A program made the position numbers and the translations under genes. A DNA stretch of 64,000 nucleotides from Ancistrus triradiatus (taxonomy: Eukaryota > Chordata > Actinopteri > Siluriformes > Loricariidae). The notes beneath the pieces are model-generated. The model made no database searches. It was given only the letters and a program-made list of their open reading frames with translations, and had not been told where the DNA came from. Location of the stretch: NCBI GenBank assembly GCA_025084515.1, contig JAJAGP010000558.1, positions 1 to 64,000 on the forward strand, read 5' to 3'. How positions within the stretch are numbered: position 1 is the stretch's first letter; each line of letters begins with the position of its first letter. Shown in pieces: positions 8,321 through 20,871 of this stretch.

Positions 8321-10629
8321 GTCTCAGTCCCAACAGCAGTTTCCTGTACACTTGGGTCAATCATCTTAGTCAGCAATATTATTCTAGTTATTTTTTTGTA
8401 ATGCAAGTTTTGTGCTCGAGTTTCATTTAACCATTGCTTTTGTACAGTAGTGTAGTTGGTGGTTATCACTAAATTCAGTTGCAGACCGGAATTGGGCGGC
8501 CATAACCGATGAACAGCACAGTGCTTTTACTAACTAACTTAAATTCACTGTGTATGGAGCTCTCCATGCAGCTCAGCCACTCTTGTGTCGAGCTCGCTGC
8601 TGCCATGTTGGTGAGGAATTGTTAGATTTTGTTTCAAGTGCTACAAGTCTGTTCCTAAGCCAATATTGTGCGATTACTAATGAGGGAGTAGGGATTTATT
8701 TTGGACACAGCCATGTCTTCAACCAGGAAGCACTTCACAGTGAACGCTGTTCGCTGTGTATTGTGGAAGTAAACCAAAAATTTTTGGAACTCAATTTAAA
8801 GCAACATCCCGCCAAGTACAGTCTAAACTTATCCCAAGTTTGTTTCGTGGATATGTTTGGCGACTTAAGATTCATACCTGATGCTGATATGCGTTTCACT
8901 GAGCAGCCTGTGATGTACAATCACCTTTACAATTTACATCTGCAAAATAGTCCGGGATTGCCAATTGTTTCTGTGACGAGAAGCACAAGAAGCTCAGTCT
9001 GTGACGAATAACAGCAGTCACGAGTGTTCATGCTGCCGCCATCTTGGTAACGCCACTGGGCAGTAATTTCCAGCCCTACAAGACCAGACTCCTCTGAGTG
9101 GAGAGAGACCTATATATCTGATATTACAAGAGAAATTAACGTTTAAAATGCAGATTTAGAATCGCTGGTATGATCTGACAAACAGGACATGAGGTTGCTT
9201 GGGTTCATATAACGCGAAAAATACGAAGATCCGCCTCTTTTTTGTTGGCTTTTTCTAACCATGGGGCGGGGCTTCTGTACTACAGTCCTATTCGGATTTA
9301 AGTAACCAGTCTCCTTGTACAAGTAATGGGCTGTACATAATCCAGCGTTGCCCATTTACAGTAGGATTAAAGTGCCACCTACTGGCGATTTAGCGGTGTA
9401 GAATTTCATTACTGGCAAGATCTTTGTCACACTTCGCTTGGCAAGAGGCGACGTTGGCAGCTTTTCGAGGCAAAATGCAGGTAATCCGTCCTCCTATCAC
9501 AGGTGGTGAGAGATGAGGTTGACGAGATAACGAGGTTATACTGTACATGTACATATGTAAATATATTGTAATCTGTTTATGCCATTAAAATTGCTCCTTT
9601 ACTCAAGTCCTCACTTATCTGGCTTTTGTCTCCTTCGTGGCTCACCAAGTGATGTGAAAAGCTTTCCTCTGACATTCTCTAATTAAATAGGCAGCCTCCA
9701 TTTGTAGGATTGGGATGTCTCCACATTTGGCTCGTTTGAAGACCTGTGGTGAAAAGCAGCGGTTAGAATTCTTTCAATGCGAGGTGACACCTCCATGTGA
9801 AATTATGGAGCGAGTTTGGTGAAACACAAGATAACTGCCCATAATTGTACGTATATACATACACAAGCACAGAACCATAAGCATATATTATTTGGATATT
9901 TGCAAATTATTTAACTGAGATGCAGAGGCATTAGATATTACATGGTGTCTGCAGAGAGAGTGTAATAAAATTCAGTAATAAAAGATGGGGACAAATTTGG
10001 AAGAAATGCCTTAATCGACGTATACCTGTCGTAAGCTGCCACCTCGTGCCAAGAAATTCTTAAGCATTCATTCATTGTGATGTGAGTCATAGTGATTAAA
10101 TTGACATCTTTCTATGCCCTTTTATTCACGTAGTTCCACCAAGTACATTTCTTAAGTAGTAAACTGGGCAACAGGCACATAAGGGGGAACGGCTGTGACG
10201 AGGCTGAACGTGCCAGAGGTGCAACACTGGCCACTGGTGTTATGACATGAGATGGTGATTTAAATGCGCTGGAACCTGATCGGAAGCTACACAGATGAAA
10301 CTGAGACCCATTACGCGAAACACGATTGCCGTGTAGTGTGAGAGGGAGGGGAAGCCATTCCTGGCGAACTGCCCTAACGACCAGGATGTCTGACATTTTG
10401 GTCGCTAGTCTTGGGAGCCGATTTCTCACAGAACACAGAGCGAGGTGAAAATGTTTCGGATACCCCTACCCACGGGCGCACTCGAGTCGTAGCTGACCTC
10501 CCGTTCTCTCTCAAACATGTACCAATCGTATTCCGCACGTCTCCCAGTCTATTGCGGCTCCATGTATTTTGCTCGTGGAATTGAAGCATGTTTTCTCAAC
10601 ATGTTGATGATACACAGGGCACCATATTC
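8321..10629. other. Intergenic DNA between nop56 and ubap2 3' ends
   Basis: No gene is supported. A 153-codon open frame on + at 8550-9011 has no recognised domain and no splice or homology support. The rest shows short frames only. No named repeat was identified, though parts may be decayed transposon. Confidence 0.5.
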
Positions 10630-10637
10630 TGCTAAAC

Positions 10638-10825
10638 CAGTGTTTCTCAATCCTGGTCCTGCCGCCCCACCACTCTGCACAATTTAGTGCTTCTCCTGTT
10701 TAAACACACCCACTTTAACTCGAGAACGAACTTGTTAATGACATCAGTAGTTGGATCAGATGTCTTGGGTGCAGGAAAACACTAACACATGCAGAGCGGT
10801 GGGTCGCCAGGATTGAGAAACTCTG
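10638..10825. mobile_element. Short non-autonomous hAT-like MITE
   Basis: The ends are inverted repeats: CAGTGTTTCTCAATCCTGG at the left, and its near-complement (18 of 19) at the right. The flanks are TGCTAAAC (10630-10637) and TGCTAAAT (10826-10833), an 8-bp target duplication with one change. An 8-bp duplication and CAG-type ends fit the hAT superfamily. The element is 188 bp and non-coding. Confidence 0.75.
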
Positions 10826-10833
10826 TGCTAAAT

Positions 10834-11993
10834 GAAGTGCTTATACGTAAACAAAGCCTCGGCCTAGGGGCTGTTACACGGGCAGCGTGAGCAAATAAAT
10901 CGCAGACTTTGTACCTACACGATAAACGATTCTAACGTGCACTTTGACGGATTCACCAAAGAACAAGATTTCCAAAATCGCCCAGTATATGCCTAACTTT
11001 TTCCACAAGTCCACCATAGTTCTTTTGAACGCTCCTTTGCTCTACCCGACTTATTTTTGGTGCATTGAATTCCTCTCGTATAAGTACCACTTGTCTTACA
11101 GTTATGCTTGGCCATTTTTGTGATAAAGCACCAGTCATAGTACAAGTGTCAAGTAATACTAATGTGGACACAAGTTCAAACCCCTGGCACACCAAGCTAC
11201 TAGGGCTGTTGAGAAAGGACCCTAACCCTTTATTGGCTCGGTTTATTTTGCTACAGTTCACTTACCTACCTCCATCAAATCCTGGAAACTGGATTGTGTT
11301 CTTGAATACAAGTTGATAGGAGCTGGCAATGGTCCTGAACGTCACCCAAATTGTTTTTGGAGTGTTCAACAAATTGTGTTAAATATCCATTTTAAAAACA
11401 GGGGATACTAAATACCATACAACATGTTGATCACATGACTCCATGCTTACAGGTCCATAATGCTTATAATCAAGACTCGTGTTACTCTCAGAAGCTTCCA
11501 TTTATATACAAGTCCTGAATGCTACCAAGTATTAAACTCTCTGATCTACCTCTACTAAAGATCCGAATCTTTGAACATGGCATATAATCAACAGCTGACT
11601 TGCTAAGCATAATCTGAACTCGGGTGATGTGGCAGATTGAAGGTGTTTTCCTGATGCACAATATGCGCCATGATTAGCCGATCAGAAGCCTGATCACTTT
11701 CGCAATACGTTTGAAAATGTTACTTTGGAACTGGCACAGCGGCCTGCCTGCACCCCTTGGGGGTGGGATGGGTGTATATTCCCATGCTCCCTATCCACCT
11801 TGTGATGGACTGGTGTCCTTTCTAGGGAACCCCCCCAAATGCATCCTGTGTGCTCTGGAAACCCCGGCAACAGCCTTATTGAAGTAGACATGATTGTATA
11901 ACTGTGACAGCGTATTTGTAATGGATAAACACCTCATCGCTCCGTCTTTTTGCAATAAAAACGTGACAAAATAACAAGGACCTGGACAGATAT
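10834..11993. other. Intergenic DNA downstream of ubap2
   Basis: No gene supported. About 11725-11880 resembles a dispersed fish repeat (GGGTGGGATGG ... GTGATGGACTGG phrases); similar GATGGGCTGGCAT phrases occur at 19585-19640 and 19725-19800 inside ubap2. Confidence 0.45.
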
Positions 11994-12539
11994 TTTATTT
12001 GGACGACAAGGGTAAAAGCAATGTTAAAATAATGCAAAAACCGAATAAAGCCAATTAACAGGACGAGTAAGGGTTCACGACTGAAATAAGGTTTAGCGCT
12101 GAACTTAAAGAAAAAAAACAAACAAAATAACTCAATTGGAGGAAAAAAAAAATTCACAGGTCGATGAGGTGCAGGGGTAACATACAAAAACAGTTTAAAA
12201 AAGGCTTCACCATCAAATGATGCTTAGCAATAATGTACACAGTTATTAAGTTCATGTATGTATACAAAAAAAAGAAGAGATCTCCCACATTATGGTGACG
12301 TCGGGTCAGGTTCAAGTATGTTCACCTTCGGTTTTTAGTACTTAGTTCTCATCCTCGTCTCGTATCCTCTTAGCCATCTTGAAATGAACAGAAATGTCCT
12401 TCAAAAACAAAATGCAGTAAACCACATTTCATATTCTACCAATACATATACACTGTATAAATACATACATAAATATATTTTACATACAACAGCCAAAACT
12501 TTGAAAGGGGATGGATGAGAACTAGGGGATGGGAGATGG

Positions 12540-12586
<47 letters not shown>

Positions 12587-12688
12587 CGATGATGATGTGT
12601 GTTTAGCTTGGTGCCGCGTGGAATCGCCCTCCGCTCGGTCGGATCGGGACGGGGGCACGCTCGCTTGGCGTGCGCCGACTCCCGCTCT
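11994..12688 (-). terminator. ubap2 3' UTR with polyadenylation signal
   Basis: On the minus strand the stop codon at 12689-12691 is followed by about 690 nt with an AATAAA at 11994-11999 (TTTATT on +). A dinucleotide run, (TG)n on the + strand, lies in the UTR at 12542-12582. The end of the mRNA near 11975 is inferred. Confidence 0.6.
12542..12582. repeat. (TG)n microsatellite in ubap2 3' UTR
   Basis: About 20 uninterrupted TG units, then TGCGTGCG. It reads as (CA)n in the ubap2 transcript, a possible hnRNP L type binding tract and a likely length polymorphism. Confidence 0.95.
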
Positions 12689-15600
12689 TCAGTTGCCCCA
12701 GTAAGGAGAGCTGCCATAGTTGGTTTTGTTGACCTGGGTCTTCTGCTGCATGCTGCTGCTCTGGTTCCTCTGATTCGGCCCACCCTGCACACACCGGCAT
12801 ACGACATGCTCGGGGTCAAATCCACGCCCACCTTGGGCGCTAGAGCGTCCCTGACCAAACCACTGAAGATGAATTCTATAACAATATATTGCGATAGTCT
12901 ACTGAAAATGTAAACAGATATGATACAGGTCACGGTGTAAATCGGAGTCGCCTTAATACATCACATCGCGTCGATAATTCGGCGGACGATGCAGCGTGCG
13001 GGGTGTTGACCTGGCCTCCAAATTCCCCAGATCTCAATCGGATCGCGCGCCTGTGGGATGTCCTGGACAAACAAGTCCAATCCACGTAGGCCTCACCTCG
13101 CAGTACTTAAAAGATCTTATGTGGGCGGCATGTGGGACGCTCGATATTAGGCAGGTGGTTTTAAAGTTATTGGTGTGTATCTGTATTAAGACTAAGGGGT
13201 GGGCGATGTGGTAGAAATATTGTATCACGATAATTAGACATTTTCATGACCCGATACGTGATTGCAGGCAACATTCTTCAGAAGTACTATTTAAATATTA
13301 TCCCATACTTAAGTAAAGAGATTTGTATTCTAAATGTAATGAGCTTCATCCAAAACAAGAGTTGTTAGTCAATGAAACATGCAGTTGGCCAGCGATAAAA
13401 TATCGCCATATTGCCCACCCCTAATTAAGACATCTCAATGAGGGTCTGAGATATTTATGCGTCTGACCTGTCCATCCTGGGTGAGATGGTGATGCAGCAG
13501 CTGAGAGTGGGGCTGCTGGTGAGCAGGCAGGATGTGCAGGAACGGAGCTGGAGCGTAACCAGGGGCGCCACCGGGGTTCAGAGGTCCAGTACCCCCTAGA
13601 GCCGACGGGAGGTTGAAGGGAGGGGGTGTGCCGGCATGGAAACCCTGTTTATCAAAGGACTGCAACCCGAGACGGAGCGAGTGAGAGTCACACAGCGGTC
13701 ACGTGAAGTCGAGGGTCAAACTAAACGCACTGTACCTGAGTTTTGTTGTAAACAGTTCCACTGATGTCAGGCACGCCCGAGTTACTGGACGTCACCGAGA
13801 CGCCTAGAGAGACAAATCAAGTTTGTATAAGGCTCAGCTTCGTGTACCACCAGGCTTCAGAGTGCGTGTCTGTAACCGCACCTTTTCCGGGACCAGACGC
13901 AGCAGACTTGGCCTGGGTCTGAGAGCTGTTGCTGTAGGCTTTACTGTACTCTGCTCCCGCTGGGCCTTGTGTCAGGTCATCGTAACCTGGAGAAAAAAAA
14001 AAAGGCGTATTCACACAGTACGAATTTTTCGCATTGGTGCGATGCGATTTTTAACATAGCAGGACCTTCATACCAAGTGCGTACGTTGTTTTTTTTTGTC
14101 TAACCACACGGAAAGCTCGCTGTCGCCTTTGCTTTCTTTAATTTCCCTTCTTTTAATGCGTCACAGAGATTTCGGCGTGTCTTTTTCACATCAACTTCAA
14201 AAACAAAACCAGCAAAACAAAAAAACAAAGATGAGCGAAGATTAGTGCCGGAAGCTCTAGTTAGTTTTTAGGGGGCATGAGCAGACTAGAGTGCACTTTT
14301 ACATCCAGTCACTGAGGTTTATCACCATCATTCCCCAGCAACTTTCTTTAATATCCATGTTTTTGTAGTCAGCATGTTGCTTTTCCTAGAAGCTCTTCTG
14401 CTCTGCTACTAGCAGGATGAGCTGTTCTGCCCGGCAACCGAGCTCTGGTTGGTCGGCGTGATTTTAACGCTCAAGAACAACGCAGAAACCAGAACAGGCT
14501 CCGATTAAAAATGTTACGCAGCTTCAGTTTCGGACGAAACATAGTGCGCATCATCGGACTCGGTGTGCAAAGGCCTTAAATCACAGCATCCTATGGACAG
14601 CTGTGTGTGGAGAGCTGTACAATTTCAAGACCATGTTTATGTATTATAAAAGGAAGAAAGCTGTTTGTTTGAAGGGCCGCATCTTATTTGACCTTATACT
14701 CACTATCACGCTTTAATAAAGCAAACGTTTTCTTACTCCATTAATCGATGAGGTACTCGGTACTATACTTGATTACAAAAACCATCGATTGGCCACCAGT
14801 CCCCACTGGGCTTGAGAATAGGGTTTGGAATGGACCAAGACCAAGCAGGAGAGACATGGGGCATGAGTCACAGGGTCCACAGAGGTGCCCCCATTAAGAC
14901 AGCAAGCCTTTGAAGTCGTTTCCACATAAAACCTCTCAAGACTCACCTGAGCTGAAGGTGTGCTGGCCATAGCCACTGGGCTGCTGGAACGGTGTGGAAG
15001 GGTTGCTCAGGCCCATGCCGTGCTGCTTGGCAGATGCAGGCGGCACAAACATGGTGGGACCGTACTGGAAGGCGCTGGGCACGCCGGGCATGCCCGGGTA
15101 GTAGGGCAGGCCCGTGTAGCTGTAGCCAGGGGGCAGGGCCGGGTTGAGAAAGGCCTGCTGGGTGCTGTGGTGACCCTGGGGCTGAGGCTGGCTCTGGCCT
15201 TGGCTTTGGCCCTGTGGGGGCTGCGCTGCCTGGGGAGCGTGGGCGGCTGACAGGGTGGTGGGGGGCGCCGGTGAGGTGGAGTCGCCCCTGCCAAACTTGT
15301 TCACTTCACCTGTTCAAGGAGGAAAAAACAGAGTGTGACAGAGATAGAAAGAACTCCTGACATTCGAGTCGGTCATATCTCTAGCAAAGAACATGGATTA
15401 CACGGACAGTGGACTAAAACATGCCGACTAGGTTACCTGAGTAGGGATTGCTGGCTAGGCCTCCGTCTCTGCTGGACAGGGTTGCAGTCGGCCCCGGGAA
15501 AGTGATTCCATAGTAATCCTGGAACAAGTTGAGAAGGATTACAGGGAGCACAACCAAAAGATGTATAACGGACTCAAGTATCCATAACTATCCATACAGC

Positions 15601-18600
15601 CATGTCGTTCAGTACCAGCCACAGGTTTGGACACATTGGAATGAATGAATGCTTATCTTAAACTGAAAACAAACGAATGTTTTCAGACTAGAAGGGGTGG
15701 GCAATTTAGCAAAAATATCATATTACCTCGATATTATTGCAATTATTTAATGTTGGTTTATCCCATCTGCCACTAGAAATACAATGCAAAGCTTCAAATT
15801 ATTGAATTGGACAATTATTAAAGAATCATCTTTTTTTTGCCTCACTAATGTGACCAATGGGATTAAATGCACAACTGAAGGGATTAATTTGCAACTGAAT
15901 ACAGCAACCAATGTCATTTCTCTACTAAGAAAAATCGGCATAACACACTGAAATATCAGAGCAATAATATTCTCTCTTTAAACAGACTTTAGTAAAAGTG
16001 CACTTGAACCAAATGTGCAAAAATGTTCTAGGTGTCCACAAAACACATCATAGTAATACTAATTATATATATATATAAAAAATAAAAACATATGTTCCTG
16101 GGATCTGGCTATACTACACATCACTAGTGGCAGAATAAAACAGATTCTTTCATTCATCTTGGCTTCATGTCTGCATTTTGTGTAAATCCGAAGTCTTTTG
16201 GTTACAATCTCATTTGTGTTGTCAGCCATGCTACTGTGTTGCCAAATAAACTAATTCCTTGAACTAAGACCAGCCCATAATATTATCGTTCTATTATTGG
16301 ACACACGCACACGTATTTTAAGTCCAAGCCTCACTGAAATTTATTTTAAACATTGTAATTCATACATATTCAAAATCTCCTATTTAACAACCAAAAAAGG
16401 GACAAAATTACAAGTGACATGCGTTACATGTTTTACATTTTTTTCTGTGTAACAGCATTCATATCCCCCCTCCCTTGCTACAGCTCCATGCCACCCCTAG
16501 TGGGCACGCCGCCATTTTGAGAAGCACTACTGTACATGAAAACAAAAGCTGGACTGGGGAAATGTGTCTAGTTGCTAAAACACATTGGGATGCCATTTCA
16601 GCGTTTTTAACACGAGTAATAAAATGTGTTTAGTACGATGGTTCTTGATCTCCGTTCAGGCAGATCAGAGAGACTTTTTAATCGTTCGTGCTCTAACTTG
16701 GTCTATGGTCCATCCCTAAGTGTAGTTCACAGCATGTGTGAACTTCTTTAAAACCGTTGAATAAAACCCTTCATGGTGATGCTTACAAAAATGGCAGGTG
16801 TGAGCAAAGCTGTTTAGACTGCTTTTGAAAAACTAAATTTTCTTTATTATTTTGGGGGCTTAAAATGAAAAATATAAAAAAAGAAAATTCTACATGTGGA
16901 AGCTACACAGAAAAACACAAACAACAGGCATAGAGCTGCCTCCTATATAATGATGGACTTGGTGGGTGTGGACTCACCATTGGTAGTCTGGACTGCAGCA
17001 TGTGGAGATCCTCATAGCCGTAGATTTGCTGTAGGCGAAAGTTTACATGACCACAAGCACTGATTCACAAACAGGCATGAAACCGCCAAGTGTGATACTG
17101 AGAAATTGAGATTCAGTAACGTGCTGCATCTCGGACTCGATCATGATTCACAAATCACAGATGTTAGTCTCGGTCTCCATCTGCTTTACCCCCACTGAGG
17201 ATCAGGCTGAGGTGGTCTGTCTAAACGTCTCTATCCCTGACCACAGATTCCAGCGCCTACTGGGGGATTCCCAGACAATCCCAGACCAACTGTGACACAT
17301 AATCCCTCCAATACGTCCTGGAACAGCTCTAGAGGGAGCACACCATCCAGGTGTCCAAACCACCTCAAATGGTGGCAACAAAACTCCCAGAGGTGGATGT
17401 GCTCCTCACTTGTCCATTTAGTTATTTAGCAGACGCCCTTATCCAGAGAGACTTGCGACTAATCTACATACAAACGTGGGTAAAAGCTCATGGGCTCAAG
17501 ACTGACCCTGGCAGTGCCGGGACATAAATCCTTTACCTTCTGGTCCATAGTCCAGGACCTTAATCGCTGCTCTACCGCAGTCCAAATATTTACAATTACA
17601 CCATTTAGAGGACTCCCTTATCCAGAGCAAACCGATACAATCTTACAATGTACCAGCCAAGCAATTGTCAGTAAAGTGTCTTGCCAACAGTGGCAGCCAC
17701 AGCTGGTAGTCCTGTACGACCAACCAGCCACTTCCTTCACACTACAGCCTTTGGCACGCCCAAACACAACCACTAATTAGTGCTAATCATTAAGATCTGC
17801 TTTGCAACCCATGTTCCAAATATCGAACGAGACATTCACTGTACCACCTCTTCTCAATCTATGAATCCCAGCACACAGCCAGCGAGTATTTACAGCACAA
17901 CCGATCTCGTGCGACGCCACCTGCAGGAGCCTGAAGTACCGATCACCTTAAGCACGCACGGTCATCGATTTTATCCACTCTGCTATATTTGATATGGTAT
18001 TCGGACAACATCAAGATTAGGCTCGACATTAAGACGGATTAACATACTGACAATGAGTGAAATGTGTCTATTACCGGGTATGCAGGCAGCAGGCCTCCAG
18101 GTCCCATGATATACTGATTGGGTAGGAGTGGTGGAACCCCCTGAGATAAGTTTGGGGGAGCTTTACCTGAAGAGCAACGAAGACAAGAGGATTAGTTGAC
18201 TGTAATGCTGCTACTTTACTCGACACTTTGTTGGGTCAGTCAATGGCTTTTATCAACTCATTCATGGAAACAAAGAGGGTCATCACCGAAATGAATTTCT
18301 TATTAATCCGATTTTAATCCCTTGGGTAACTTCTAAACTAGATAGAAGAAGAATGCGTTCTGACCGGTAGAGGATGAGAGCAGCGGTGCGGTCCTGATGG
18401 CCGAGGGAGCGGTGGGACCGTTTCCACTAAGCCCCAGAGCCGCAGAGTGCAGGCTGCTGCTCCCTACGCTGCTCACACTACTACTGGACAGCGCAGACAC
18501 CGATGCTGAGGAGAATGGCACCGATGCCGCCGCCAGAGAGTTCACACTCTCCACGCTAGTGTACTGCAGGTACAAAAGAGAGTGAGAAAAATGCACAACT

Positions 18601-20682
18601 CACACCCTGTAGTGAATTCGTGTTACTGATGTCAGCCTCACCGTTAGCGAAGAGGTAGTGCAAAGTGCTGATACTGACGAATGGCCACTGCTGACATGGT
18701 TACTACAAAACAGCAGACACAAGCAGCACATGAATACCGATTTGACAGCGTCCAAAAAACCAAAAAGGAAGCCTGCTGACCTGCTCAAGGCTGGGAGGCT
18801 GGAAGTGGGCAGCTCAGGGGCCAGGCTGGACAGAGCCGAGCTGTGGGGGGTAACTGAGGGGGGTAACAGAGACAAGGGGGCGGCTGGTGCAACACTGGTG
18901 CTGTTTCCCAAAGAAGGAGAATCTGGCTTTGGAGTGGAGGAGCTTGATGTGGCTAGAAGAAAAAAAAGCAGAACGGGTTCGGGCAAGCAACAAATGGATC
19001 ACGCTCCACAAGGCTATCGCTTCTCGCTGTGGAAACCTGGCCCAAATCGCCCAAACCAAACAATCTAACTCTACTTACAATCTAAAGCAGCAGAGGTCCT
19101 CACACCATTGAAACCATTCTGTTTAAAGAGAAGCAAAAACATTACGCGTCAACTCGAAACCAAAAGCACCGAAGCACCAAAAACCCCCCAATTCCAGCTC
19201 ATAGATACTCTGACTCACTGTGACAGGACCGGAAGACTCCTTGCTCTGGGAGAAGGTCAGTCGTGAGTGAGGAGTCACACCACAGTCGAAGCTGTTCCCT
19301 GCTGAGGAGGCCACCGAGGATGCCGAGGATGAGGACGATGAGGAAGAGGACGACGAGGCAGGTGCTGTAACAGAGCCGGGGGCGGTGAGAGAAGGTGCAA
19401 GGCTGGGTAGAGACGCAGAAGGAGGGGGGTAGATGCCGTCGGAGGAAGTCAGAGGCAGCAGCAATTGGACGGGACTGGCCAGAGATTCACTGCTGGGACG
19501 GAACAGAAATGGATCGAGTACAAATACAGAACGTGGAATTCAAGTCCACATTAAGCCACTTTCAATACACATCCTTTAACAGCTCTGTGATGGGCTGGCA
19601 TTCCGTACAGGGTACACTTGTTTCCAAGTCCACGGGTCTAGGCAGGGTTAAAATGTGGGGAAGATATTCGGTATTTTAACAGGCAGGCGCTCTCAGACCT
19701 CGGGGGAAATGCGACCTTTGAGCCTCACGATGGGCTGGCATCCCATCCAGGTCATGCCTGTGCCCCATGTTCCCTAGACCCTCACCCCCATGACCAGGTA
19801 AGCCAAGGTTAAAAGGTTCAAAATCTAACTTGAAATCCAAGGTACTGCGGTATCTCGGTTCTCGGCGACATTGGAATTTCGACCGAAATCAACGACCAAC
19901 GTTAACATCATCTTTGCACTCCCTCCTCTTCTCACAGACCTGACAGGTTTGGAGTAAAGGCTGCTCTGGCTCACGGGAGCAACCTCTCGGGTAGCTTCAC
20001 TGTTGCAAATCTCAGGCTGGCCAAAGTCCGGCAGCGGCGACTCCGAGCCGAAATCCAGAGCGCCGAATTGCACGTTGAGCCCGGACATGTCGGCTGAGCC
20101 GGGCATCTCCACCGCAGAGGACGGAATCTGCACATACAGACAGCTTTATTAAACCAGAGCTTTTCCACAATCCTCCGTCTAGCTTATTGACAGAAAAGAT
20201 AGCACTTAATTATACACTAAAAAGAACAGGCAATTAGCTACACAAACAGCCGAACGCTACATTGAAAGGTTATAGCGTCTATTTTGGGATAAACCCATAT
20301 GTCTGACAAACCCTGCTGTGTGATACAATATGCGAATTAAAAACTCTAGGTTGTTCAAAAGAAGGCTGCTACGGACGCACTGGATGTTGACGTGACATCA
20401 GGTCTGTGCTGAGGGACTTCGCTCTGTAGTTCAAGAGTGGAAGTTAAACGAGGGTGGATTGCCACCCAGGATTTGGACTCTACTTACGTGCATGCCCTTC
20501 CCGGGCGAAGCACTGGAGCACGCGAGTCTCACAACAGCTCTCGGAGCAGATCGCTGCTAAAATCTGCTTTGTACTTTTCATTTTAGCCTACATTCTTAAT
20601 GCAAATAAGTTACCACGGGACCCAAGAAGGTTAGTGATAACAGCCAACAAAAAATAAAACAGAAGCACAATACGATATATAT

Positions 20683-20767
<85 letters not shown>

Positions 20768-20814
20768 ATTTAAATATGCATTACAATTCTATTAATGCAT
20801 ATGCATTATACATC

Positions 20815-20871
<57 letters not shown>

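Noticed and set aside
8550..9011. 153-codon open frame on the plus strand downstream of nop56
   Set aside because: No family recognised, no splice structure and no polyadenylation context. Composition is like the surrounding non-coding DNA.
12436..12933. 165-codon minus-strand frame with His/Thr repeats
   Set aside because: It overlaps the last ubap2 exon in another frame and reads through the (TG)n tract of the 3' UTR.
18397..18585. 62-codon plus-strand frame with a plausible start
   Set aside because: It is the shadow of the ubap2 Ser-rich exon 18563-18365 on the opposite strand.
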